From positions 235,097,462 through 235,161,461 of the forward strand of contig OY992538.1 in assembly GCA_963921195.1 (NCBI GenBank): a stretch of DNA of 64,000 bases, in the 5' to 3' direction. Made by a program: the position numbers and the translations under genes. The notes below the pieces were generated by a model that was not told the DNA's origin, ran no database searches, and saw nothing but the letters and a program-made list of their open reading frames with translations. Source of the stretch: Pegoplata infirma. Its lineage: Eukaryota; Arthropoda; Insecta; Diptera; Anthomyiidae. Below are positions 1 through 12,600 of this stretch, piece by piece; the first letter of the stretch is position 1, and every line of letters starts with the position of its first letter.

Positions 1-57
1 TTTATGAATTTGTTCATAAATACTATGAAAGTCCTTAATTGGAAATTTTTTTCTTTT

Positions 58-734
58 TGTGCGACCATATACTACCCTACACCAGTATTTCCCGGAAAAT
101 AGGTTCCAAGTCCAAACATGAACCGATTGGATGTATCTTTTGTCAAAGTGTATAAAACACTCCCAATCCAAATTTTAGTGAAATAGGCTTATATTTGTTG
201 CTTTTAGTGAATATGGGGCGAAATTTTTATATGGGGCCTATGTCCAAAAATGGTCCCATTTTGTTCCAATTTGATTAGGTTAACAAAGTTCACGTTTATC
301 ACCTACAAACAAAATGTTTATCAAATATTTCCAACTTTCATGAATTTTAATAGATTTATTGAATATCGGGAAGGGGGTTTGTATGGGGGCTACAAGAAGA
401 AATAATCCGATTCCTGTAAAATTGGAATGGTGATATGTGATATGTAAACAAAACACGTGTACTAGCCAAATTTCGAAAGGATATCTATTTAAAAAACGGT
501 TATTAAAGCCAATTAAAGGGGACCTTTGTATGGGGGTAGGTCTAAACGTGGACCTATTTTTTCCAATTTCAATAGCGATCTACCTTTAGTCAAAAAATAA
601 TAAATTCTCAACTTTCAGACAAATCCATTGAAAATTTTTAACCTGTATCGTGCGCAGAATTTAACATGGACAGACGGGCGGACTGACAGACGGACATACA
701 TCGCTAAAATGACCGATTTTTCTGAAACTTGTAT
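58..734 (+). mobile_element. Helentron-like (HINE) family A copy, interrupted
   Basis: Shares the family A layout seen intact at 12965-13740: a subterminal TACCCTACACC at about 76, then phrases such as 'tttcccggaaaat' and 'gggggctaggtct', then a degenerate GAC-rich tract (666-695) followed by 'catcgcta'. The expected 3' hairpin is missing because the foldback element at 735 follows. Non-coding. Family assignment is by comparison with the other copies in this window; the Helentron label is inferred from architecture. Confidence 0.6.
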
Positions 735-1756
735 ATGAGGCATTCCACACCAAATGTCCAGCGAAAAAAAAACACGTGTACCGTAAACTTCTGAATAGCT
801 TGTATGGATAGCCCTATATGGAACTTAGAAAATTGCGTTTTTGGTTTTTCAATTTTTCAAAAACTGGGCTAAGGAGGCGTGGTCAAATATTGGAAAAATT
901 GTCAAATTTGTGGCGAGTTGCCTTGATTAAATATTTATCACATTGAAAGGGAATGCACCACAATCTTAAAAATTTACATTCTTATATGGTTTTGTATGGG
1001 CTATCGATTAATTTTTTTTTTTTTTTGAAAATTCTCAGAACCCGTTCTGAAATTTTCCATTTTTTTAAAAAAGTCAATTTATCAAAAATCCGGCCACTTT
1101 TTTTCTTTTTTTTTAATTTTTTTTAAGTTTAGATGTTTGTCCATCCACACATAAAAAATCAGAAAAACATTTTTCGTTTTTTTCGAGAAAATCGCATTTG
1201 AATTTTAAATTTCATAACAATTTTGTAATTTGCTTGTATTTTCTTGTATTAACGTTGCGAATGAGTAATATTCATGCAATTGATATTACTCATTCGCAAC
1301 GTTAAAACAAGAAAATACAAGCAAATTACAAAATTGTTATGAAATTTAAAATTCAAATGCGATTTTCTCGCAAAAAACGAAAAATGTTTTTCTGATTTTT
1401 TTTGTGTGGATGGACAAACATCTAAACTTTAAAAAAAAAATTTAAAAAAAAGAAAAAAAGTGGCCGGATTTTTGATAAATTGACTTTTTTAAAAAATGGA
1501 AAATTTCAGAACGGGTTCTGAAAATTTTCCAAAGAAACAAATTTTATTCGATAGCCCATACAAAACTATATAAGAATGTAAATTTTTAAGATTGTGGTGC
1601 ATTCCGTTTTAATGTGATAAATATTTAATCAAGGCCAAAAACCAAAAACGCAATTTTCTTAGTTCCATATAGGGCTATCCAAACAACCTATTCAGAAATT
1701 TACGGGAGCACATGTTTTTCTGTAGCGGGACATTTGGTGTTGAATGCCTCATATAG
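735..1756. mobile_element. Giant palindromic foldback element (FB family, copy a)
   Basis: Two arms of about 500 bp (735-1271 and 1283-1756) are reverse complements around an 11-base loop at 1272-1282. The inner 23 bases of each arm match perfectly (TTAACGTTGCGAATGAGTAA... against its complement). The outer ends read ATGAGGCATTCCACACC on the left and the complement of a near-identical sequence on the right, flanked by TATA. The ends resemble ATGGGGCATTCCATG of the element at 40492-42669, so the two are probably one superfamily. The right arm is about 60 bp shorter. No coding capacity is seen. Confidence 0.85.
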
Positions 1757-1985
1757 GAATGAGGGGAGGAAAATAAGAGTTACCTTTTTTTTTCTTAGCA
1801 GCCCAATTTCATATTTAGCGGGCCAAAGGGGAGGGGGAAAACGGCATTTTTTTCGTTTCTTGAGGATTTTTTACATTTTTTCAAAAGAAACTATATGAAC
1901 ATTTTATACAGATCGAAAGGTTTTTTAAGGGTCTATGCAATGGTGTATAGGTCATGTCCAAATTTGGCTTCCTAAAGTAATTATA
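1757..1985 (+). repeat. Arm fragment of the 8144-type foldback family
   Basis: From 'tataggaatgaggggagg' onward this matches 8188-8400 of the foldback element at 8144-8711, including 'gggagggggaaaa' and 'acagatcgaaaggtttttt'. The left continuation, 'ctgaaacttgtata', lies before the palindrome at 735. The palindrome therefore inserted into this older repeat. Confidence 0.65.
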
Positions 1986-2159
1986 TTTAAAAACTAGCAG
2001 GCCCGCCCGGAACTTTGTCACCGGTAATATTAAATAAAGTATTAAAGAAGGATCAGGATTAAATTCCCCATTTCTAAAATTCTCACCTGCAGAATCTTTA
2101 TTTTATTAAATTTTGGTCGTTAGTCTTTCATAAAAACTATTTAGAATAAACAGTAAAAT

Positions 2160-2770
2160 TAAAACAACCCCCCGTTTAGCCCGGAATCATGTTCGTTTCG
2201 GTAAACAATTTTCTTAAAAATTTGCAAGCCCTTATATCGTAATTATTGAAATCATGTCATTCTCCGTATCGTTTCATTTCGTTCTCCGTTCTATTCCATT
2301 TCGTTCCCTGTTCTAATCATACCCATTCATTGAATTCCAATTCATTTCATTCCACGTAGGTTTCACTCCTTTCTGTATAACATGTGTTAAAGGAAAAAAA
2401 CATTTTAGAGTCGTTATCCCAATTGATATAAAAAGTACCATATTACCTTACCTCAACCAATTGTTTACTACTTTTAACCCTTTTTATTTAAATTTTAATT
2501 TAAAAATATTTATGTCCTTCTCTTCATTGTTAACTCTGCTGGAAGGTTTCAGGGAATAGTAAAAGTACCACAGTACAATAATTTACCCTTATAACCCCAT
2601 TAAAATCTAAACTTCGAGAAGGTTCTTTTTCAGAATGATTTTTTGAGCTGGAGGATTCCACATTTCAAGTTTCTATCACCATTATTTCAGGAGATAGAAA
2701 AGGTTACAATGTTCACTACTTTTCACCTATTTGCTCCATTAAAATCGGAATTTCCAAATATGAATATTTT
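2160..2770 (+). repeat. Interspersed repeat family F, copy 1
   Basis: Shares a long common sequence with 24690-25620 and 26090-27170: a start near 'aaccccccgtttagcc', then a run of 'cattccatttcgttccc' motifs at 2260-2370, then 'aagtaccat...taccc' and 'ttcagaatg' modules. Non-coding and AT-rich. No terminal repeats recognised, so the class is unknown. Confidence 0.6.
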
Positions 2771-2779
2771 TCAGAATGT

Positions 2780-3478
2780 TTTGAAATCGGATGAGTAGTT
2801 TCGGAGTATTAAATTTTAAGTTTTAGACCCAAATTGATCTTTAAAATGGGCGCGGTCAATGAAACCTACCCTAACTCACTCTGAAGGAGAATTCTAAATA
2901 TTGGTGAAATCATTTTTGCAACCTCATAAAAAGTTTCAAATGTTTTAAAATTTTACTTCGATGAACCGTAGCCTATGTCTAACCTGAAGGACCATTCTTA
3001 ATATTGGAGAACATTTTTTTTTTTTTTAATCGAATGAATAGTTTCGGAGATTTAGAAATTTTACGTTTTTCTTGTTAAAAGTGGTCGTAGAAATGGGCGT
3101 GGTCAATGAAACCCAGCATATTTCCACTCTGAAGAAACATTCCAAGTGTTGGTGGAAAAATTTTTAAAATCGGATGAGTAATTTTGGAGATTTTTAAATT
3201 TTAGGTTTCTTGGCCAAAAAGTGGGCGTAGAAGTGGGCGTGGTGAATGAGTTCTAGCCTATGTCCAACCTGGGGGACCACTCTAAATATTGGTGAACCCC
3301 TTTTTGAAATCGGATGAGTAGTTTCATAGATATTTAAGTTTAAGGTTTTTCGCCAAAAGTGGGCGTAGAAGTGGGCGTGGTCGATGAATCCTAACCTAAG
3401 TCCACCCTGGAGGAGCACTTTAAATATTGGTAAAAACATTTTTTAAATCGCATGAGTAGTTTCAAAGATATTTAAAAG
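2780..3478 (+). repeat. Tandem array, unit about 140 bp, five to six units
   Basis: The phrase 'atcggatgagtagtttc' recurs at about 2787, 3030, 3169, 3312 and 3449. Each is followed by 'gccaaaagtgggcgtagaagtgggcgtgg' (shown here as split motifs: gccaaaagtgggcg, then tagaagtgggcgtgg) and 'ctaaatattggt'. The early units are more diverged. It runs directly into a family A 3' end at 3480. Confidence 0.75.
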
Positions 3479-3880
3479 ACCCTTGAAAGTCGATCGGTAT
3501 ACTTAATGGTACGTCTCAAACCAATATTTCGGGTAGTTACCGACATCAGCACAAACTCATTATACCCTGTACCAGAGAGTGGTGGTGTAGGGTATGTGGT
3601 GTAAGGTGGCAAAACTTCTTTAAATTTGAGATTGGGCCGCTAAAAAAAACCGGTAAGGTAACTCTTTAATTTTCTCCCCTCATTCTCATATGGAAGTTTC
3701 AGTACAATCGGTTAGTGAAAGGGGGGGGGGGGGGTGGGGGGGCTGTACTCTAAAAGACCTCCCTTGTAAGTCGATCGGTACACTTAATGGTACGAATCGA
3801 ATTAATATTTCGGATAGTTACCAACATCAGCACAAACTCATTATACCCTGTACCACAGAGTGGTTGAGGGTATAAAAACA
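3479..3880 (+). mobile_element. Two HINE family A 3' ends with a foldback fragment between
   Basis: The terminal module 'gtcgatcggtatacttaa ... cagcacaaactcattatacc' with the hairpin TATACCCTGTACC/GGTGTAGGGTAT occurs at 3487-3600 and again at 3770-3876. Between them is a fragment of the 8144-type foldback ('tctcccctcattctcatatg') and a G-run at 3721-3741. Likely a nested insertion followed by partial duplication. Confidence 0.55.
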
Positions 3881-4870
3881 TGTTAGACGAGGTATACTTA
3901 ACCTGACCAACTGCTTTTGACTGAAAAGCGGGATCGAAAGGTTGAAAAAGCGGGATTTTGATCTAAAAAGCGGGATTTTTTTTAATAAGTGAAATTCGAC
4001 CTGAACGAACCCACGAATACCCTCCAAAATGCACAAAATTCTGGAAATACTTTAAAGGGATTGTAGTTTTTTTATGTAAAAATATGCATAAGAACTTTGA
4101 CTAGAAAAATTTTATTTAGATTACGTTAGCAAACATAGTCTCAAGTCTAAGGAATTTTTTTACCAACCTTGGGATTAAATGTTTTAGAATCAAAAAAATG
4201 CATATGAAAAACTAAAATTAGAGTCGTAGACTGAATCTGATAACTTTTCTTATCATTTTCTAAGAGAAAGTAAATCTCATATATTTTTATAAAAAAATGT
4301 TTCAGAACTCGAGACTGTCTGTAGAAAATATTTAGATACTTATTTGACTCAGAATTTAAGAATGTTTTAAAAGAAAAATTATCTAAAATTTTAAGAATTC
4401 TTCTGCAGGAGAAATGTTTAGGAATCTTATAAATTTTCTATAAAAAAATCCATTGGCAACTGTTAATTTCTATTTTTTTGTTTTTCTGGAAAAAAATCTA
4501 AAACCGGATAATTTTTCTACAGGAAAAACGTTTCAGAATCTGATAGTTTCTTTATGAGAAATATATTTCAGAATCTTAGAATTTATTATATGGAAAAAGA
4601 GATTTTTCCTGTTTAAATAATATTTTAGAATCAGAGAATTTTTTTTATAGGAAAAGTTTTTCAAAATCTATGACTTTATCCAAAAAGGAAAATGTTTTGG
4701 AATTTTTCTATAGAAAATTATATCAGAATCTAAGTTTTTTTGTATGAAAAATCTACCAGAATATGAAAATATTTCTGTTGAGAAATTTTATAAAGGAAGT
4801 GTGTCTTTAGAGTCTGTAAAATTTTCTTTTAAAGTTGCTTCTTAGATTTTTCTTTAGAAAAATGTCTTAA

Positions 4871-5050
4871 AACCTGATAATTTTTCTATATCTTAGAAAA
4901 CATTAGAACTTTAAAAACTTTCCTTCTCAAATATTTTCTGTTGAAAAATGCCCCTTGAAAAACCTGATAATTTTTCTATATCTTAGAAAACATTAGAACT
5001 TTAAAAACTTTCCTTCTCAAATATTTTCTGTTGAAAAATGCCCCTTGAAA
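4871..5050 (+). repeat. Perfect 90-bp tandem duplication
   Basis: Bases 4871-4960 and 4961-5050 are identical over all 90 positions. The unit ends with CCCCTTGAAA, which is the left terminus of the adjacent MITE, so the duplication happened after that MITE inserted. An assembly artefact is possible because the copies are perfect. Confidence 0.95.
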
Positions 5051-5269
5051 TAATCGATTAGATCTGATTTAATCTGTTTGGATCTAAAAAATATAATTTT
5101 ATCTGATCAGGTCTTTTTGATCCGACATTTTTCAACAATTTTAGGATCTAATCAGATTCAATTACGGATCAGTTCGTAAAAATTTCGTATCTAGTAGATC
5201 TTATCAGATACAAATGACATCATTAGATTTTTACAAATCAGACCAGATCTAATCAATTTTTTCACGGGG
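5041..5269. mobile_element. MITE, 229 bp, TIR CCCCNTGAAA
   Basis: The left end CCCCTTGAAATAATCGATTA pairs with the complement of the right end (CCCCGTGAAAAAATTGATTA), with similarity continuing through AGATCTGRT for about 30 bp. The interior is made of GATCTGAT/ATCAGATC motifs. No obvious target duplication is left because of the neighbouring 90-bp duplication. Confidence 0.75.
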
Positions 5270-5934
5270 CTATAAAATTTAAGAATTTATTTTTAGAAAA
5301 GGGTATCAGATTTTTTTTAGGAAGAATTTTTTAGAAACCGATAATTTGTTAGAATCTGAAATATTTCTTTTATGAAAAATTTCTCAAAAAAGTTCTAAGA
5401 ATCTGAGAATTAAGAATAATGTATTTAAGTGTAATACTTTTTTATTGAAAGTTTTTTTCGGAATATTCGAAGTATCACAATGAACAAATTTTATGTAAAA
5501 ATTTAATTTTAATTTATTTTTGATTTAAATCAGTCCAGTAGGGTTCTCTTGTGAACAGTTTGTTTGAGTAAACAAAATTTTTCTTAAAATTTTCTTTATG
5601 CTGTAAGAAATAGTTAATATGCTCAAAAATATATTTCTCAAAATATTATTAAAATAACCTTAAAATTGTACTTTGCTATTTCAAAAGTCAAAAAGCGGGA
5701 TAAAGCGGGATGAAGCGGGACTTTTGTTTAAAAAGCGGGATCGGAATTCAAGGCGGGATGACACATCAAAAAGCGGGATAATCCCGCCAAAAGCGGGATG
5801 GTTGGTCAGGTTAGGTATACTAGTTTAGATAGATTTATTATGTAAAATCTAGCGCTTAATCCGAAAATAAAGTAAACTATTTCAAAACTAGAACAGTTTT
5901 TGAAATATCGCTTGCTTTTCAAAGTTTCATTTTT

Positions 5935-6245
5935 TTTTTTTTTTTTAAGTGTAAAAATTACGAGCTTTTTTGTAATCTTACAAGTTTTTTACCAATAAAA
6001 TTGTAAATTTACAACCTTTTTGATGCGACAATACTTTCAAGGAATTCTCGTGACCAAACTAAATTTTTCTTTCGTAAAATTGCGTTAAAAATTTAAACAT
6101 TTACGAAAAAAAATTATAAAATTACAAAGCAAAATTTAAATTTCAATCGATTTTTTTTTTTTTAAACAAGGAAAACTGTTAAAATTGCTTAAATGGGATT
6201 ACGTGACATTTTTTAGTAATTTGACAAGGGTTTTTATTAAGTGTT
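5935..6245 (+). mobile_element. Family D short element, copy 1
   Basis: Starts 'aagtgtaaaaattacgagc' and ends 'tttttattaagtgt'. Shares the modules 'ttttttgtaat', 'ttacaag', 'ttaccaataaaattgtaa' and 'aaggaattctcgtgac' with copies at 20240-20454 and 21300-21607. Terminal AGTGT motifs suggest kinship with the TA-flanked CACT-ended MITEs. Non-coding. Confidence 0.6.
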
Positions 6246-6388
6246 CGGGAAAACCTAATTTAACTTTTTTACTTGTTTCCTATTAATATTTTTATTTACT
6301 TCAATTTCTATTGGATAAGGTGTAGTACAGTAAAGAAAAACACCCTAAAGTATGCTTCAATTTTTTTTGTAGAAAAAAATAAATATTT

Positions 6389-6394
6389 TTTATT
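6389..6394 (-). terminator. dila: Polyadenylation signal AATAAA for the CEP131 gene
   Basis: AATAAA on the minus strand, 150 bp after the TAA at 6544-6546. It is the first canonical hexamer after the stop, and U-rich sequence follows it. Confidence 0.5.
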
Positions 6395-6543
6395 TAAGTG
6401 CTTTACAGTCAACTTTATGTATCTGCAATATGTTTTTATGAAAATTATCGTTATTTTTTGAATTTCTTCATTTAGCTGATTACTATAAGCTGTAGTCGTA
6501 GTTGTATGTTTTTAAAACTATTTTTGGAAAGTTGTTGTTTTTT

Positions 6544-6676
6544 TTACTTGACACAATAGTCTTTTCTTTGCTGACGTATGACTGCCTCCAATTTCAAACA
6601 TCTTTCTCTTAAGCTGCCATTTTCTTTTTGTAAAATATCTATGGTAGCATCTTTTTTCTCTATAGCTTGTTGAACT
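6544..6676 (-). CDS. dila: dila coding exon 9 and stop (residues 1169-1212)
   Basis: Acceptor AAATTTCAG|A. Reads VQQAIEKKDATIDILQKEN to QRKDYCVK, then TAA at 6544-6546. The RVQQAIEKKD start matches RRVKTALARKE near the CEP131 C terminus. Confidence 0.9.
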
Positions 6677-9600
6677 CTGAAATTTTATATATTTATTTTA
6701 ATATTGTAATCTTTGGGTTACTTTTTTCAAAATGTCCTTACCTCTTATGAATTTTTTGTATTTCCTGATCTCTTTCCTGTTTTAAAGCTAGAACTTCAGT
6801 TTGTATTTCCGTACGAAGATTATCTCTTAACTGATCACGTTCCATAAGAAATTCTGAGCACATCTGTAAAAATAAATAATAAAGATTTAAAAAAAAAAAA
6901 ATTCAACGGACCTACAATTTTAAAATTTTGAAAAATAATTTTGAAAATTAAAAAAAATTTTTTGTTTTTTTTAATAATTTCATCTAAAAGACCTTCTAAA
7001 AGATCTGTGATAGACATTTTAATATAGCTTCTTAAAAGTCTAAACTTAAATTTCTAAATAACCTTTTTTCCATCGGTCTTGCAAAGAAAAAAAAATATTC
7101 AAAAAAAAATAAAAATTGAGTAATAGTTAAATTGATATTTTTTATTTGAGTAAATTTTTAATTGTGACTATAAATTTTTAATAAATTTTGGAAGGTTGAT
7201 GTAAAATTAATAAATTTTCATATTCAATACTATTAATTCGTTAACTGCTGAAAAATTACGTATTTTTTACTCAATACTATTAAAAATGTCCCCAAGATAT
7301 TTTTTTTGCATATCCAACCAAATAGGGCAGATGGGATGGGGGCATATGGCACCTCATCGGGGTCAAAGCTGGTCTAAAGGGGTAAAAATCCACAAACTGT
7401 CCCACAACTGCTCTAGAAACGTCCCTGGAAGGGCGCCATGAGAGACCAACCGCCATTAATTTTACACCACCAACATTTTTCATAAACATATCTAACCACT
7501 ATCTCCACTTCCTAAGGGCTCCCATACAAAATGTCATTTTTACAAAATTTGCTCCTACCGCTCTAACTGTCCATAGGGTGCCTCTAGAGGAGTAAAAACT
7601 ATGACCGACCCCAAATACATTTTTTTAGTTTTTTATTAGTTTTTAAAAAAATCATGTTTTTATAATGTAAGGGAGCGCCTTAGAAAGTTGAGATAGGGTG
7701 TTATATATTCCGACGAAATGTTGAAGATTGAAAAATAATGGTAGTCGGTCTTACATTTTACCTCTCTAGGAGGCACCATAGGGGCGGTAGGAGCTGGTTT
7801 AATAAAACAAATTTATAAAAGATAAATTATGGGGACCATCTTAAGACCATCTTTAAAAATGTTTTGTATGGGAGGCTACTTAGGAAGTGGAGATAGGGGC
7901 ACGTCATTTTCAGAAAAACTGTTGGGGATGTAAAATTAATTGCAGTCAGTCTCACATTGCACCCCTTCAGTGGCGTTTCTAGGACAGTTCTTAGGCTGTT
8001 TGTGGATTTTTGCCACTTTACGACCAGCTTTATCCCGATATGGGCCCGGTAGGGGCCTACCCCGCCTAACAAAATGTGGAGGTTTAGCGGATCGAAATCG
8101 AAAACTCGTGCTTTCCTTCCTCTTATAGTGCATATGCATACCACTTACAAGAGAGGTCTTTCACAGGGCACCCACAGATTGTCATGAAACTTGCATATAG
8201 GAAAGAGGGGAGGAAAAGTAGAGGTACCTGTTCTTTATTAGTTGCCAATTTTACATTTAACTGGTTGAAGGGGAGGGGGAAAAACTGGGGTTTTTCGTTT
8301 TTTGACGATTTTTCACATTCCTTCAAAAAAAACTATATGAACATTTTATACAGATCGAAAGGTTTTTTTAGTTTTTCTGTCGTGTATAAATTCGGTTTCG
8401 TTAAGTCCTTACTTTCAAAAATGTAAAAACTTTAAGGAAGTTTATGTGAGGAGGTATATACCCTAATCCGCCAAAATCACATATAATAATCTCTATTAAA
8501 ATTAAGCTGACCCGTATTTTTACGTTTGTCGAAATTCCTGATTGGGATTTTCCCGAAAGACCAAATTTTTTTATAAGATGGCAACCATTTTTTAACTTTG
8601 AGATTGGGCAGCTAAAAAAAAAACAGGAAACTCTTATTTTTTCTCCCCTCATTCCCATATGCAAGTCTTAGGACAATCAGTGGGTGCCCTCTGACAGACC
8701 TTTCTTGTAAGCGCCCACAAAGCTGTTAAAGTAAAAGAGCTTTCTTTCGAGCCAAAAAAATGGATCCATTTTGACAAAAAAGTCAAAAAAGTTTTTGATT
8801 TTTCAAAGAAAAAAAGTAAGTCAAAAATTTTTTTGTTCAGAGAGTCCTTTATCGATCTCTTTGAAAAATTGTGCCTAAACTACTATCCAGTAGGACTGAC
8901 CTTGGTGAAAATTTCTTCCCGAAGACATCGGTTTCAAAAGTTGTGTCTCTTGAGATGAAAACCCCCACATATATTTTTGAGCCTTGATCGATTCTCAGAC
9001 ATTCTATGAACCTTGATCGATTCTCAGACATTCTATGCAGTCCAAAGTAAAAGAGATAGATTCCTGAAGTTTGGCACGAATATTTCATATGGTCATAGGG
9101 TTAAGATTGTAAACAAGCAAAATCGGCCAATTTTGAAAAAGTTTGTATTTTTGTTGGAATAAGTTCCAAGTCCTGTACTTGGACCCAAGGGATTTGAAAA
9201 TGTAATTTTTTCCCCGCTCCCTTTTGTGGACGTGAATATAAAAAAAATATTGAAATAATGATTAAATTGTATTATTAAATTTAAAATTCATAATAAATGA
9301 ATTAGTAAACATTTATTGTGAGGGGAAGGTATCCCCACTTCTCCCAGCCGAACCTACCCCAAACACCATAAAAACCGCACCTTCAAATTTTATCTATTCA
9401 TATTTTTTAACATTTTGGAGGATATAAAAGATTCGGCACAGCCGAATTTAACCCTCTCACTTGTTTTTCTTTGTGATTAACAATATTTGTCTCTACTCAT
9501 CGCATTATTTAGTTTATGCTCACCTTTTTACTATGTTCCAATTCAATTTGTAATTGTTTAATTTCTGCTTGGAAATTACGAAGTTGAGCATCAGATTCTG

Positions 9601-12600
9601 CTAATTTATTTCTAGTCTCAGCATATTTCTCTCTCACTGATTTTTCTACAGTTTCTAGGTCTTCTAAGTCCTTATCATATTTATCTCTTAAACGGCTGAA
9701 ATTCAAAAATATGATGAAGCAAAAAATTAACCCACATTAAAATGCATCTCCAAGAAGCAAAATTTTAGTTTGTTATCAAATTTTTAAGTTGTTATCTCTC
9801 CTCTAATTTAAATTCTTCTTACCTTATTTTATTTTCAAATTCTTCATTATTTTTAACCGCCTCAGCATCCATTCTCTGCACTATAGCATCAATTTGTCGA
9901 TCTCTTTCGCTGCGATAATGTTGTCGTATGGCATTTTCTTTTTCCACTTGCTGACTCTTGCAATTATTTTCATATTCTTTTTTCCAGATTTCAAAATCAT
10001 TTTCATATTGTTTTTCCATGGTATTTAAACGATTTAAGAATTTTTCTTCTTGTTTAGACATTTTTTCTTGCAACTCTGAGATGGCTTGCTCCAATTCCGA
10101 TTCCTTTTCTTTTTGCCATTCTAAACGTTTGGTTTGTGATTCCATATCTTTGGATTTTAATTCACTTTGCAAGCGTTCTTTTTCGTTATTATAATCCTCG
10201 GTTAATTTTTGTTTTTGTTCATCAAAGGATTTTCGTTCTTCTTCCAATTGGCGTTCAAATCTATAAATTTTATGGAAATTAGGTTTTATTTAAATTATTT
10301 TGGGTTTTTTGTCCTACCTTTCTCTTATAGCATTTCTCTCTTTACTAATAATAGATTCTCTATCTTGAGCACAAGATTCTCTAACGCTATTTTCTATTTG
10401 TTCATGTTTTTGTCTGGCTTCATCCAAGGCCTCTAACAATTGCTGTTGATGTGCTCTTTTCAGTTCGGTTATCTCTTTTTGATGATTACAATTCATTTTA
10501 TTGATCTCGGCCTCCAAACCCTTTACCGTTAATTCCTACAACATGTTTATCAGATATTAATTTTTTTTTTCTCTATTCCTGTTGTTTACTCACCTTAATT
10601 TTTTTAGTATTCTCTCTCACCCATCTTTCTCTTCTTAATTTCTCTCCTGCCATGGTATTTTCTTTTACTCTAGTTACCTCCGTTTCCAATTTATGTTCCC
10701 AAGCTTGATTTTGACTTTCCAAACGTCTGGTGAGAGCTGCCACTTTCTCACATAACGATCCTTTGTCCTTCAATAACTGTTCTATAAATCCTTGATGTCT
10801 TTTGACTATGGCCTCATAGTGTTTCTTTTGTTCTTTCATACGATTTGATGCATTCGATTTCTCTGATCTTATACTCTTTTGTTTCTCTGTGCGCACTTTC
10901 ATAACATGCTCTTTAGCGAGTTGTACAGCATTAGCTAATTCATTGGCTCTCAAACTGAGAGCAATAACACGTCTTGCTAATTGATGATTAGGCAGCATTA
11001 ATAAGTCGGAGAGTCTAAAGAATACAAGAGAAAATAAAAGGATTCAGGACTTTAAAATTGTAAAAATAAAAAAACTGCTTAAAAATAGAACAAAATCTAT
11101 GTCGACAAACAAATAATGGCAATTTTGCTTTATAACAGACTTTGTTTTATTCTCTACCAGATTTTTTTAGAATCCTCCTTATTTACGGTAAATATCTTAC
11201 TTGGGCACATCTTCCGCTATATCTGGTTCCACTACAAATTCCACTTCTGTGCGATTTGTATCTGGCATTGATCGTCTAGTTTCCATTAATGTTTTCTCAC
11301 AACTATCTTCTACATTATCCAAATAACTTAATATATCTTTATATTTATCGGGAGATTTAATGGACTTTGAAGAATCGGGACGATTGTGCGGTGTATCTAC
11401 ACTGGGCGTGGCGCTTAGCTTTAAATCCATATCCGTATTAATACGTTCGGCAAAATTATCTAGCGAAAACAATTAGGAATATTTATATTTACCTGTTTGA
11501 ACTTTTGAAAAGTATAATTGAAGGGTTTATTGTAAAAACTCGATAACCAACATTTTATTTTAGGGCGATTTTTGCCTTAAAACTTTTGAAATAATGTAAA
11601 AAATATAATTTTAGCAAACTTTCATACTTTAGATACTTGTACGAAGGGCTTAAGCTAGACTTCTGCCAAAAATCTGTCTGTGGAACATCAGTAGAACGCG
11701 AAGAACACCAACTAATAAAATATTGCTTATCAAGTTTTTGCAGTAAGCCCTTCAATTGAAGTTCCTTAAAGGCCAAATAAAATTGGAAAAAAGTTAATTG
11801 AAAATCCGAAAAGCGCAATTAGAATTCCAAAAAGCTCTTTTAAAACTTAGGAAGCCCTAATTGGAATTCAGAGCAGCATAATTTAAATTCAGAAAAGCTC
11901 AATTTAAACACAGAAAATTCAATAGGATCTCAAATAGGTAAGAGTGCTCCAGAACTCGAAAATAGGTGAGAGTGCTCCAGAACTCGAAAAAAAATGTTGA
12001 GAATATTTGGGGGGAAGTAGCGGGGAACGTTGGGGGAGCCCTTCCCCTTCCCGATAAATGCTAACAAATCTATTTCCCCAGTTTTTCTATTAAAGTAATG
12101 TAGTTTTATCTTTATTTTAATTATTTTTTTTTTCAACGCCCACAAAAGGGGCGGGCCAAAAAAAGTACTTTTTTATCCCCCTGAGTTTAGTGCAATACTC
12201 TGACCATCTTCTCACATAAAAATAAAAATTTAATTTTATCATTATTATAATTATTTGTTATATCAACGCCCACAAAAGGGGTGTGCCAAAAAAAAATATT
12301 GTTTCCCCAGAGTTTAAGTGCAGGACACTAATCATCTTCTCACATAAAAATGTTTCATTTGTTTAACACAAGTGCAAATAAATCTGTAAAAAAAAATCGT
12401 TTTTCAGAGGTTGATTTAGTTCTTCCTAGGGGAACTCTTAAGCCCTGGTTTGATTTTTTTTCCGAACATAACCAGCCTTTAACCATCGGAAGTACTCAAG
12501 CAAAACTTCAGAAGTCTAGCTCTTTTTGTTTGGAATGCATCGTGATTTCCACAGACGGACGTCGCTAGAATGTCTTAGAATCGAAAAAACCTCAATAATA

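Larger units (their letters stand above)
4090..5440. repeat. Degenerate 35-bp dyad minisatellite, locus 1
   Basis: Repeated alternation of 'ttttctataggaaaa'-like and 'tttcagaatctgat'-like modules, about 30-40 bp apart. These are diverged versions of the clean arrays at 17545-18425 and 45685-46560. Interrupted by the duplication and MITE at 4871-5269. Confidence 0.65.
3898..5812. mobile_element. hAT-like TIR element, 1.9 kb, non-coding, carrying minisatellite
   Basis: Ends are inverted repeats AACCTGACCAAC (left, from about 3900) and GTTGGTCAGGTT (right, to 5812). They are flanked by an 8-bp direct repeat AGGTATAC (3890-3897 and 5813-5820), as made by hAT transposases. AAGCGGGAT motifs cluster just inside both ends (3918-3985 and 5690-5800). 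The interior holds degenerate 35-bp minisatellite and a nested 229-bp MITE. No transposase is present. The class is inferred from the duplication length. Confidence 0.7.

Noticed and set aside
7827..8426. Several overlapping frames of 60-105 codons
   Set aside because: All lie in foldback repeats inside dila intron 7; they are shadows of inverted repeats.
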